DNA from: Pseudomonadota bacterium
Lineage (GTDB): Bacteria; Pseudomonadota; Alphaproteobacteria; Rhizobiales; Xanthobacteraceae
DNA length: 11,760 nucleotides
NCBI GenBank assembly: GCA_021823875.1
Contig: JAKAMD010000072.1
Location: 1 to 11,760, forward strand
Direction of reading: 5' to 3'
Below, piece by piece: positions 1-7,465 of the stretch (within the stretch, counting starts at the first letter, position 1; each line of letters starts with the position of its first letter). A model generated the notes under the pieces. That model ran no database searches. It saw only the letters and a program-made list of their open reading frames with translations, and was not told the DNA's origin. Both the position numbers and the translations under genes were made by a program.

Positions 1-875
1 TGATGTCGTCCGGCCATGGCGCGCTGCATCTGACCGGCATCTTCAAGCTGTCGATCGAGATGATCGGCCTGATCTTCGTGCTCAAGACTTTGGCGTCGAT
101 GATCTCGCTCGGCTCGGGCTTTCGCGGCGGTTTGTTCTTCGCTTCGCTGCTGCTCGGCGCGCTCGGCGGGCAATTATTCGCGAGCGGCCTTAACGCCGTA
201 CTGCCGGGCTTCAAGATCGATCCCGATGCCTTTGCCATCATCGGCCTTTCGGCCCTGTCGGTGTCGGTGATCGGCGGGCCGCTGACCATGACCTTCATCG
301 CGCTGGAGACCACCGGCGACCTGTGGCTGACCACGGCGGTGCTGATCGCGGCGATCATCTCCATGCAGGTGACGCGCGAATTCTTCGGCTATTCCTTCGC
401 CACCTGGCGCTTCCACCTGCGCGGCGAGACCATCCGCAGCGCCGCCGACGTCGGCTGGATCCGCGACCTCTCGGTCGGTCAAATGATGCGGTCGGACGTG
501 CGCACGATACCGCTGGAAAGCTCAGTGGCCGACTTCCGGGCCGCCTTCCCGATTGGTTCTACCAACCAGGTCATCGCCATGGATGCCGATGGCCGTTATG
601 CCGGCATCGTGTTCGTCACAGAAGCGCACGCCGCCGAGCTTGGCGGCGCCGACACGCTGAGCGATATCCTGCGCCACACCGACCACATGTTGTTGCCGCA
701 GATGACGGTGCAGGAGGCGATCTCCGCCTTCGACCGTTTCGAGGCGGAAGCCTTGGCCGTAGTCGACTCATTGGAGCACCGCCAAGTCGTCGGCCAGCTC
801 AGCGAGGCGCATGCATTGCGCCGCTATTCCGACGCATCCGAACGCCAGCGCCGCGAACTCTTGGGCGAAGCCTAG
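1..875 (+). CDS. ClC-family chloride channel/transporter, C-terminal part with CBS pair (5' truncated)
   Basis: Inner-membrane anion channel or proton/chloride antiporter of the ClC family; the N-terminal half, including the gating-glutamate region, lies outside the window. Numbering from the first visible Met at nt 3, residues 10-60 and 75-125 are hydrophobic membrane segments. The stretch GSGFRGGLFFASLLLGA (37-53) matches the ClC selectivity region GSGxxGGxFxPxLxxGA, except that the usual Pro of GxFxP is Ala here. The later helix with GGPLTMTFIALETTGD (91-106) matches the family's conserved 'PLTAIVLVFEMTGD' segment. From about 155 to 275 follow two CBS-like repeats, starting at VGQMMRSDVRTIP, which are usually cytosolic nucleotide-sensing regulatory domains. 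The frame is open through the window edge, so the Met at nt 3 is not the real start. It converges on the c-di-GMP gene with a 9-bp gap. Family assignment is firm; channel versus exchanger cannot be decided here. Confidence 0.9.
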   Translation, partial: MSSGHGALHLTGIFKLSIEMIGLIFVLKTLASMISLGSGFRGGLFFASLLLGALGGQLFASGLNAVLPGFKIDPDAFAIIGLSALSVSVIGGPLTMTFIALETTGDLWLTTAVLIAAIISMQVTREFFGYSFATWRFHLRGETIRSAADVGWIRDLSVGQMMRSDVRTIPLESSVADFRAAFPIGSTNQVIAMDADGRYAGIVFVTEAHAAELGGADTLSDILRHTDHMLLPQMTVQEAISAFDRFEAEALAVVDSLEHRQVVGQLSEAHALRRYSDASERQRRELLGEA

Positions 876-884
876 CGGCAGCGG

Positions 885-3731
885 TTATTCGGCTGCGGCC
901 GGATGGTGCGCCGGCAATAGCGTGCTCGCCTGCGCCGACGGCATCGGTTTGCCGAACAGGAAGCCTTGCGCCAGCCGGCACCCGGCCTCGAGCAGGAAAT
1001 CGCGCTGGGCGGACGTTTCCACGCCCTCCGCCACCACCTCGATGCCGAGCGCTTGAGCGAGCCCGATGGTTGCCCGGGTGATGGCAGCGTTGTCGGGATT
1101 GCTGGTCACGTTCTCGATGAAGCGGCGGTCGATCTTCAGGCGCGTGGCCTGGAAGGCGCGCAGATAATCGAGCGAGGAGTAGCCGGTGCCGAAATCGTCG
1201 ATGGCGAGCCGCACGCCGGCCCGGCGCAGCGCCGTCAACACTTCGCCGTGGCGTTCGGTGGTTTCCAGCAGCACCGACTCGGTGAGCTCGAGCTCCAGGT
1301 CGTCGGGCGCCACCATGAAACGGGCGAGATTGTCGACCACGATCCGGTCGAGCCGCGCGGCGAGCTTGAACTGCGCGCCCGACAGATTGATCGCCACCAG
1401 CGGCGGCACCAGCCCGGTCTCTCGCCAATCCGCGATCTGCCGGCAGGCCTCGCAGATCACCCAGGCGCCGATGGTCGTAATGCTGCCGGTAGTTTCCGCG
1501 ACCGAGATGAAGGCGTCGGGCAGCAATTGCCCGCGCGTGGGGTGATTCCAGCGCAGCAGCGCCTCCAGCCCGACGACCTCGCCGGCCGTCATATCGATCT
1601 GCGGCTGATAATAGAGCTCGAACTCATTGCGCGCGACGGCGTGCCGCAAGTCTTCGCCAATCACCATGCGTTCGCGCGTCTCATCGTCGAGCTGATCGAC
1701 ATGCATGCGGAACCGGTTGCGGCCGTCGCTCTTGGCGCGATAGAGCGCGAGGTCCGCCTTCATCATCATGGCGTCGATATTGGCGATGTCGGAGCGGTAG
1801 GGCACGATACCGATGCTAACGCTGGTGCGCAGCTGGTTGCCATCGAGATCGTAGGGCGTGCCGATGACCGCTCCGATCTTGGCCGCCAGCCGCTCGACCG
1901 AGGCGTTACCGTCGACGTTGTCCTGCAGCACCGCGAATTCGTCGCCGCCGAAACGGGCGACCACGTCGGTCGCGCGCACGCTTGCCGCCAGCCGCTCCGC
2001 CACCACGCACAACAGCCGGTCGCCGACCGGATGACCGAGTGTATCGTTGATGTCCTTGAAATGGTCGAGGTCGAGATAATGCACGGCGAACGACGTTTCG
2101 CCGCGCCGGGCACGCGCAAATTCCAGCGCCAGCCGCTCAAGGAAGGCGACGCGGTTGGGCAGGCCGGTCAGCGGATCGGTGCGCGCCAGCGCCGCTATCT
2201 CGGCGGCCTTGCGTTTGCGCTCTGTGACGTCGTTCAGGATGCCTTCGATCGCGGTGAGCGTACCGGTCGCGTCACGCAGCGCGTAGCTCTCGCTGTCGAA
2301 CCAGATCGCCGAGCCGTCGGGCTTTTGCAGGCGGAAATCCAACTGGACGTGGTCGGCCTTGCCCTCGATCAGCGAATTGATATTGGCCAAGATCGGAGGA
2401 ATGTCTTCTTCCTCGATCATCCGCAACCATGTGTTCGGCTCGGCCAGTAATTCGCCGGCATCGTAACCGTAATGGCGAATGTTTTGCGACATGTAGGTGA
2501 GCGGGAACGGCGGCTGCGGCCCCAGCCGATACAGAATCGTGGGGCTGCTTTCGATAATGCGGTTGGCATCGGCGAGTTGCTGCAAATGCCGCATGCGCGC
2601 GACCGCGCCGCCGACCAGCTCGGCCACCGCCTTGAAGGTCTCGATCTCCGCCGCGCCCCATCGCCGTTCGCTCCGGCAGGCATCGAAGGAAATGAGACCA
2701 CGCCAATGACCGTCAACGAAGATCGGCACGGCCAGCACCGATTTGACGTCGCCCTTTTCAAACAGGGGGCGAGCGGCCGATCCGAAATCGCTCGCGTCGC
2801 CGACTACGGTCTCGCCCCTGGCCAGTCGCGGCACCCAGGCGCTGAGGCCCACAGTGGCCATCGGCTCCTTGAGGGTCCGGAAATCGCTCGTGGTGCGAAC
2901 GCCCGGCGCATTCCAGACAAAATGTTCAGCGACGCGGCTCTCGGCCGAGGGATTGTCGGCGTCGAATTCGATGATGTGCACGCGATCGGCGCCGGTCACC
3001 TGACCGAGCCGCTCCATGACCTTCGGCAGCGACTGCTGCAGATCGGACGACCACAATAGCTCCCGGGCGCTGGTGGCAACGATTTCGAGAATGGCCTCAT
3101 GCCGGCGGGTCGTAATGGTGGCACCGAGCAATTCCGCCAGCGTCTTGATGGTGCCTATCTCGGCCGCCGACCAATCGCGTTCGCTGCGGCAATCGTCAAA
3201 ACCGATGAATCCTTTCCATTGTCCGTCAGCGAAGACCGGGACACACAGCGTCGATTTGATGCCGCCCAGCTCGAACAGCGGACGCACCTCCGGAAGGAAG
3301 TCGCGGGTATGCCCGGCAATCGTCTCGCCACACTGAAGCCGCGGGATCCACGAGCCCAGCCCAACGTCGGACAAAGGCATGCTCGGATGCTTGAACTCTG
3401 CCGGCGTTGGCAGGCCGGACCGCGTCCATAGGAAGTGCTGCAGGATCTGGCCATTGCCGTCGCTGCCGTCGACCAGAAAAATATGGGTGCGATCGACGCC
3501 GGTCGCGCTGCCGATTTCTTCGGCGACCTTGGGCAGCGAGACGGTGAGGTCGGACGAACGCAGCAGTTCCTTGGCCGCCGCCGCCACCGATTCGAGCAGC
3601 GTATCGCGGCGGTGCTGCTCGAGCGCAGCCAGCGCGCCGCTGACCGCTCCGTACCGGGCCGAAGGCAGCGGCGCGGGCGCCGCGCCTGTATCGGCGCCGG
3701 CTGCTTGCGGCTCGCTGCTGCGAGAAGCCAT
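885..3731 (-). CDS. GAF-GAF-PAS-GGDEF-EAL cyclic-di-GMP synthase/phosphodiesterase
   Basis: A 948-residue cytosolic signalling enzyme that should make and/or degrade c-di-GMP in response to ligands sensed by three N-terminal domains. From Met at 3731: GAF1 about 41-208, GAF2 about 211-380, PAS 388-508, GGDEF 509-675, EAL 690-935. The cyclase motif GGDEF (595-599) is intact, and an RATD inhibitory I-site (586-589) lies exactly five residues before it. The EAL side keeps EALLRW (723-728), NLSGAQF, ELTES, DDFGTGYSS (845-853) and AEGVET, so both halves look catalytically competent. No transmembrane segment or signal peptide is visible. The two GAF domains are close copies of each other. A TTG 38 codons upstream (3845) extends the frame, but it lies upstream of a candidate promoter (3810-3838), so ATG 3731 is preferred. 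No strong Shine-Dalgarno precedes either start. Net activity (cyclase or phosphodiesterase) and the sensed signal are unknown. Confidence 0.93.
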   Translation of the reverse strand: MASRSSEPQAAGADTGAAPAPLPSARYGAVSGALAALEQHRRDTLLESVAAAAKELLRSSDLTVSLPKVAEEIGSATGVDRTHIFLVDGSDGNGQILQHFLWTRSGLPTPAEFKHPSMPLSDVGLGSWIPRLQCGETIAGHTRDFLPEVRPLFELGGIKSTLCVPVFADGQWKGFIGFDDCRSERDWSAAEIGTIKTLAELLGATITTRRHEAILEIVATSARELLWSSDLQQSLPKVMERLGQVTGADRVHIIEFDADNPSAESRVAEHFVWNAPGVRTTSDFRTLKEPMATVGLSAWVPRLARGETVVGDASDFGSAARPLFEKGDVKSVLAVPIFVDGHWRGLISFDACRSERRWGAAEIETFKAVAELVGGAVARMRHLQQLADANRIIESSPTILYRLGPQPPFPLTYMSQNIRHYGYDAGELLAEPNTWLRMIEEEDIPPILANINSLIEGKADHVQLDFRLQKPDGSAIWFDSESYALRDATGTLTAIEGILNDVTERKRKAAEIAALARTDPLTGLPNRVAFLERLALEFARARRGETSFAVHYLDLDHFKDINDTLGHPVGDRLLCVVAERLAASVRATDVVARFGGDEFAVLQDNVDGNASVERLAAKIGAVIGTPYDLDGNQLRTSVSIGIVPYRSDIANIDAMMMKADLALYRAKSDGRNRFRMHVDQLDDETRERMVIGEDLRHAVARNEFELYYQPQIDMTAGEVVGLEALLRWNHPTRGQLLPDAFISVAETTGSITTIGAWVICEACRQIADWRETGLVPPLVAINLSGAQFKLAARLDRIVVDNLARFMVAPDDLELELTESVLLETTERHGEVLTALRRAGVRLAIDDFGTGYSSLDYLRAFQATRLKIDRRFIENVTSNPDNAAITRATIGLAQALGIEVVAEGVETSAQRDFLLEAGCRLAQGFLFGKPMPSAQASTLLPAHHPAAAE

Positions 3732-3809
3732 GAGCGAAAACCCGTCGGACGAGTCCGTTTCCCCAGGATGATTTTGCCACAAGGGTCTCGGCTTTCCGTT
3801 TGGGCGATC

Positions 3810-3838
3810 GTTAAACTTGTCGGCAATATGGTTTACAA
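3810..3838 (-). promoter_or_regulatory. candidate sigma-70-type promoter for the GAF-PAS-GGDEF-EAL gene
   Basis: On the minus strand TTGTAA (3833-3838) and TTTAAC (3810-3815) are separated by 17 bp. Each hexamer matches 4 of 6 positions of the sigma-70 consensus. It lies in the 154-bp recF/GGDEF-EAL spacer and would give a leader of about 70 nt before ATG 3731, suggesting the c-di-GMP gene can be transcribed apart from recF. Prediction by eye only. Confidence 0.35.
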
Positions 3839-3885
3839 GCGGCAAAGGCCTACGCTTGACGTCCGCTGAACAAGCACTGCGCCGG

Positions 3886-5028
3886 TCATGCGCGCGGCGT
3901 CACCGTGCCATTCTTGACTTCGAAATTGAGCGCGCGCGTCGCGATGTCGGCAAAGGCCGCCGGATCGGCGCCGGTCATCCAGGTTTGCGCACCGAGCGCG
4001 CTGAGCGTGTCGTACAGCGCAGCGCGGCGCGCCGGATCGAGATGAGCGACGATCTCGTCGAGCAGCAGCACCGGCGCGAAACCGGTCATCTCCTTGATCA
4101 GTCCGACATGCGCCAGCACCAAGCGGATCAGCAGCGCTTTCTGCTCGCCGGTCGAAGCATCCGCGGCCGGAATACCCTTTCCGGCATGGGTGACCTTGAG
4201 ATCGCTGAGATGCGGCCCGTCGAGCGTGCGACCGGCGGCGGCGTCACGCGCGCGGTTGTCGCGCAGCACCTGGCGATAGCGATCCTCGATGTCAGCCGCG
4301 CTGTGGCCGGGCAAGAGCTGTTCCATCCAGCCGTCGAGCGCGATCTCGGCGATCGGAAAACCTGGCGCGCTGTCGTGCGCGGTGGCAAGCGCGGCGGACA
4401 GCCGCGCCACCGTTTCCGCGCGCGCCGCCGCCACCGCCACCGCGACTTCAGCCGTCTCGTGCTCGATGGCATCGAGCCAATGAGGGTCGCTCGAAGCGTC
4501 TTCCAGAAGCCGGTTGCGCGAGCGAAGGCTGCGCTCCAGCGCGTTGACCCGGCTCGCATGCTGGGCGTCGACCGCCAGCACCAGCCGGTCGAGAAAGCGC
4601 CGGCGTTCGGAGCCGGGGCCGTTGAACAAAGGGTCCATGGCGGGCGTCAGCCACACCACGCGCAGATGATCGGCAAAGGCGACGGCCGAGCCCACCGGCT
4701 CGCGGTCGATGCGGCAGCGGCGCACCGGCGATTCATCGCCAAGCGGCGGATCGATACCAGTGCCGAGGGTAGCAAGCCCGAGCATGCCCTCGATCTCGGC
4801 ATTGATCGCCCAGGAACCGTCGCCTTCCGAGAAGGCGAGTTCGTCCAGCGTGGCGCGGCGCAAGCCGCGGCCGGGCGCCAGCAGCGAGATCGCCTCGATC
4901 AGGTTGGTTTTGCCGGCACCATTGGCGCCGGTCAGCACCACCGGCCCAGGCTGGCCGAGCACGAGCTGCGCGGCGTGATAGCTGCGGAAATTGACGAGGC
5001 TCAGGCGGCGAATGCAGGCGGCGGTCAT
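3886..5028 (-). CDS. recF: DNA replication and repair protein RecF
   Basis: RecF is an SMC/ABC-type ATPase that works with RecO and RecR to load RecA at single-strand gaps and stalled forks. The 380-residue product starts MTAACIRRLSLVNFRSY, the usual RecF N-terminus, in which the first beta strand and the 'NFR' element precede Walker A. Walker A is GANGAGKT (34-41), the ABC signature is STGEQKALL, and Walker B is VLLLDEIVAHLD, followed by the D-loop region. Length is typical (357 in E. coli, somewhat longer in rhizobia). An in-frame ATG at 5073 would add 15 residues, but those codons fall inside a palindromic repeat and do not resemble RecF, so 5028 is chosen. In many relatives recF directly follows dnaN. 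Here a methyltransferase gene and a repeat lie between them, so co-transcription with dnaN is uncertain. Confidence 0.96.
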   Translation of the reverse strand: MTAACIRRLSLVNFRSYHAAQLVLGQPGPVVLTGANGAGKTNLIEAISLLAPGRGLRRATLDELAFSEGDGSWAINAEIEGMLGLATLGTGIDPPLGDESPVRRCRIDREPVGSAVAFADHLRVVWLTPAMDPLFNGPGSERRRFLDRLVLAVDAQHASRVNALERSLRSRNRLLEDASSDPHWLDAIEHETAEVAVAVAAARAETVARLSAALATAHDSAPGFPIAEIALDGWMEQLLPGHSAADIEDRYRQVLRDNRARDAAAGRTLDGPHLSDLKVTHAGKGIPAADASTGEQKALLIRLVLAHVGLIKEMTGFAPVLLLDEIVAHLDPARRAALYDTLSALGAQTWMTGADPAAFADIATRALNFEVKNGTVTPRA

Positions 5029-5041
5029 TACAAGGCTTTTA

Positions 5042-5106
5042 CCCGTCATGGCCGGACTTGTCGCCTCGCCCAAAGGCGTGAATGCCCGGCACGAGGCCGG
5101 GCATAA
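5042..5106. repeat. palindromic intergenic repeat, copy 1 (methyltransferase-recF gap)
   Basis: The right half carries a perfect 9-bp inverted repeat, atgcccggc (5082-5090) and gccgggcat (5096-5104), with loop acgag. The left half begins cgtcatggccgg (5044-5055) and is a diverged, shortened version of the left arm of the full copy at 11498-11585. The same right half recurs at 7411-7447 and 11550-11586 in the same orientation. It fills over half of the 118-bp spacer upstream of recF and could form a hairpin in a read-through transcript. Confidence 0.85.
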
Positions 5107-5146
5107 CCTTTGCGCATCTGCCAGGGCAGACGAGTGGGCGGGCGTT

Positions 5147-5914
5147 CTAAGCCGCCGGCTTGCGCGAGATGTGGTAGCTCATCACGCCGGTGAGGAAGCT
5201 ATCATTTTCGACATCGGTGAAGCCGATGCCCTCAAGCACCTCGGTCAATTCGCGCGGCTGATAGAAGTGGTGAATCGCGTCGGCGAAGTAGCGCACGCAC
5301 TTCTTGCTCTCGGCCGAGCTGCCAAACAGAAGCGCGGTGAACCAGACCGAGAAGCGCAGGAACGCGAGATAAGGTATTTCGACCACGCGCGAGGACGGCC
5401 GTAGCATGTCGTTGTGGCAGAAGATGCCGCCGGGCTTGAGCACGCGATGGATTTCGCGGAACACCTTGACGATTTCGAGATGGCGCGAGGCGAATTGCAG
5501 CGTCACCGCGTCGAACGAATTGTCCTCAAACGGCAGTACATGGGCGTCGCAGACCTGCGCATGGATCGTGAGGTTGCGCTCGCGCGCGCGGCGCTGACCC
5601 TCAGCCGTCATGTGCGGACTGCCATCGACGGTATGGATGTCGAGCGTGGGATCGAGCGTCAACAGCCGCAGCGGAATGTCGTGCGTGCCTGAGCAGACAT
5701 CGAGCACCTTGGAGCCGGGTGGCAGATGCTTATGGATCGCGGCCGCGAAAGTGTTGCTCCACCACGAACAACTGCCGAGCGAAGCAACCGCATTGCCCCT
5801 ATCGTAATAGGTGGGAACGTCCCGAAACACTTCCGGGATCAGGTTCCGCCAGGTTTCACCGAAAAGATGTGAACGAAGGTCTTCCTTCCTCAAAATATCT
5901 TCGGAGAGGCTCAT
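5147..5914 (-). CDS. UbiE/COQ5-like class I SAM-dependent methyltransferase
   Basis: A 255-residue soluble Rossmann-fold methyltransferase. Motif I is VLDVCSGTHD (70-79), the acidic post-I residue is in TVDGSP (D97), motif II is LPFEDNSFDAVTLQF (127-141), and motif III is EIHRVLKPGG (154-163). The full-length pattern follows UbiE/MenG quinone C-methyltransferases: an N-terminal 'PTYYDRGN..SLG' segment (34-47), the ASRHLE stretch after motif II where UbiE has GIRN, and a C-terminal GF-x(n)-GVMSYHISRK ending. It is divergent: UbiE's GGTGD is SGTHD here, so a quinone substrate is only a guess, and a methylase for another small molecule is equally possible. It lies between dnaN (117-bp gap) and recF (118-bp gap, with a repeat), an unusual place for such a gene. 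The start at 5914 is the only good Met; the Shine-Dalgarno is weak. I did not assign a gene symbol. Confidence 0.8.
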   Translation of the reverse strand: MSLSEDILRKEDLRSHLFGETWRNLIPEVFRDVPTYYDRGNAVASLGSCSWWSNTFAAAIHKHLPPGSKVLDVCSGTHDIPLRLLTLDPTLDIHTVDGSPHMTAEGQRRARERNLTIHAQVCDAHVLPFEDNSFDAVTLQFASRHLEIVKVFREIHRVLKPGGIFCHNDMLRPSSRVVEIPYLAFLRFSVWFTALLFGSSAESKKCVRYFADAIHHFYQPRELTEVLEGIGFTDVENDSFLTGVMSYHISRKPAA

Positions 5915-6031
5915 GTTGGTTCCCGTCGCTCCCTCAACACGTTAGAAGTTAGGAGGAGTAAGCAACCGGCCAAACGTAGCCGCTTCGCACCCCCGCGCGT
6001 TTGCCGGGGGAACCGAGCAATGACCTTGTGC
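5915..6031. other. dnaN-methyltransferase spacer with a weak GC hairpin
   Basis: A 117-bp gap. It holds ccccc (5990-5994) and ggggg (6006-6010) that can pair around an 11-nt loop shortly after the dnaN stop. No T-run follows on the minus strand, so a Rho-independent terminator is not supported. No clear promoter for the methyltransferase is visible. The gap is compatible either with read-through from dnaN or with a weak promoter. Confidence 0.3.
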
Positions 6032-7150
6032 CTACACCCTCATCGGCATCAGTACATAAAGGGCACCCTTGCTGTCTTTGTCCTGGATCAAAGTGGGCGA
6101 GCCGGGGTCGGCCAGCTTGAGCACGGCTACTTCGCCCTCGATCTGCGCGGCGATATCGAGCAGGTAACGCGAGTTGAAGCCGATATCGATCGGCTCGGCT
6201 TCGTAGTCGACCTCGATCTCCTCGGTAGCGCTGCCGGAGTCCGGATTGGTTACGGATAGAACCAGTTTGCCGCCGCTGATCGATAACTTGACTGCACGTC
6301 CGCGTTCGCTCGCGACCGTCGAGACGCGATCGACCGCCGCCTCGAAGTCGGCCTTGTCGACCATGAGAACCTTGTCGTTGTTGAGCGGGATGACCCGCCC
6401 ATAATCCGGGAAGGTGCCGTCGATCAGCTTGCTGGTGAGCACGACGTCGCCGAGCGTGAAGCGGACCTTGCTCGCCGACAGTTCGATCGCCACCTCGCCC
6501 TCGCCGGTCTCGATCAGCCGCTGCACCTCATTGACGGTCTTGCGCGGCACGATCACGCCCGGCATGCCGGCGGCGCCCTCCGGCAGCGGCAGTTCGCATT
6601 GCGCGAGGCGATGCCCGTCGGTGGCAACCGCACGCAGGGTCGACGCCTTGGCCGTTCCGGCCGCGTGCAGATAGATGCCGTTGAGGTAGTAGCGCGTCTC
6701 CTCGGTCGAGATCGCGAACTGGGTCTTATCGATCAGCCGCTTGAAGTCGGCGGCCGCCAGCTTGAAGGAATGGCTCATCTCGCCGGCTGCGAGATCGGGG
6801 AAGTCGCTCTCCGGCAGGGTTTGCAGCGTGAAGCGCGAACGCCCGGCGCGGATCGACAGCACGGCGCGGTCGCCCGAGCCCTCGATGACGATCTGAGCGC
6901 CCTCCGGCAGCTTGCGCACGATGTCATAGAACATATGCGCGGGCACTGTAGTGGCCCCGCCGGGCGCCACTTCGGCCGCGATCGTATCAGTGACTTCGAG
7001 GTCGAGATCGGTGGCCTTCAGGCTGAGCTTGCCGCCTTCGGCCTTGATCAACACGTTGGCGAGGATCGGAATGGTATTGCGCCGTTCCACCACCCGGTGG
7101 ACACGACCCAGCGACTTGAGAAGCTCTGCACGCTCGACGGTAATCTTCAT
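6032..7150 (-). CDS. dnaN: DNA polymerase III beta subunit (sliding clamp)
   Basis: DnaN dimerises into the ring-shaped clamp that tethers DNA polymerase III and many repair proteins to DNA. The 372-residue product begins MKITVERAELLKSLGRVHRVVERRN and ends in KGALYVLMPMRV, the usual clamp C-terminus (family ending M(P/N)M(R/V)). Three topologically equivalent domains of about 120 residues are expected and the length fits. Recognisable family stretches include NTIPILANVL near the N-terminus, ATDGHRLA in the middle and LIDGTFPDYGRVIP. The frame is open upstream to 7432, but those extra residues are non-homologous GC-rich filler from the spacer, so ATG 7150 is the start. It follows dnaA by a 315-bp spacer with several hairpins. 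The Shine-Dalgarno before ATG is weak. Confidence 0.97.
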   Translation of the reverse strand: MKITVERAELLKSLGRVHRVVERRNTIPILANVLIKAEGGKLSLKATDLDLEVTDTIAAEVAPGGATTVPAHMFYDIVRKLPEGAQIVIEGSGDRAVLSIRAGRSRFTLQTLPESDFPDLAAGEMSHSFKLAAADFKRLIDKTQFAISTEETRYYLNGIYLHAAGTAKASTLRAVATDGHRLAQCELPLPEGAAGMPGVIVPRKTVNEVQRLIETGEGEVAIELSASKVRFTLGDVVLTSKLIDGTFPDYGRVIPLNNDKVLMVDKADFEAAVDRVSTVASERGRAVKLSISGGKLVLSVTNPDSGSATEEIEVDYEAEPIDIGFNSRYLLDIAAQIEGEVAVLKLADPGSPTLIQDKDSKGALYVLMPMRV

Positions 7151-7465
7151 GGAGAGACCCGCTTCGGCGCCCCGAAGAAAACCCGGGGATCCGGGCGGGA
7201 CACCAGAGCCGGCTCCTCGCGGAATGCGAGGCCGGGGAGCAAAGGTGACTTGCTTGCGAGAAAATCGCAAGAGTGCAGGCGCCCGCCCGGCGCAAATACC
7301 GGTCGGGCGTCCACAGGGCGGGGCGGCGCGATAGCGCAGAAAAACCGCGTTACGGTCGGATAAATGGCGCCAAGCGCGGCGCCGAACGAGCCCCGCCCAT
7401 CCATGCTGGCAAGACGTGAATGCCCGGCACAAGGCCGGGCATGACGCGGCGGGCGGCGCTCCCGC
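7151..7465. other. dnaA-dnaN spacer, 315 bp, rich in short hairpins
   Basis: No gene is supported here. Perfect small inverted repeats are: cttcgg/ccgaag (7162-7167 and 7172-7177); cctcgc/gcgagg (7215-7220 and 7226-7231, 5-nt loop); cttgcga/tcgcaag (7253-7259 and 7265-7271, loop gaaaa); ggcgcc/ggcgcc (7366-7371 and 7378-7383); plus the palindromic repeat at 7411-7447. The first hairpin ends about 11 nt before the dnaN ATG in the leftward transcript. I see no confident promoter for dnaN, so dnaN may depend on dnaA read-through or on a promoter I cannot recognise. Confidence 0.5.
7411..7447. repeat. palindromic intergenic repeat, copy 2 (just after dnaA)
   Basis: This is the right half of the repeat: aagacgtg followed by a perfect 9-bp stem, atgcccggc (7420-7428) and gccgggcat (7434-7442), with loop acaag. 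It begins about 20 nt past the dnaA stop in the leftward transcript and could act there as an RNA-stabilising or attenuating hairpin; no T-run follows. A degenerate left arm may remain at about 7387-7410. It differs from copy 3 by a single base over the core. Confidence 0.85.

Noticed and set aside
876..898. Possible bidirectional terminator between the convergent ClC and GGDEF-EAL genes (gcagc/gctgc, 5-bp stem)
   Set aside because: The stem is short, has a 9-nt loop that includes a stop codon, and has no T-run. It is too weak to call.
5951..5958. Strong Shine-Dalgarno-like aggaggag on the plus strand
   Set aside because: No start codon lies at a suitable distance downstream on that strand, and the following frame is antisense to dnaN.
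7290..7370. DnaA-box-like cores in the dnaA-dnaN spacer (gcgtccaca on plus, TTATCCGAC on minus)
   Set aside because: Each matches only 6 of 9 positions of TTATCCACA, which is expected by chance in a sequence of this length.
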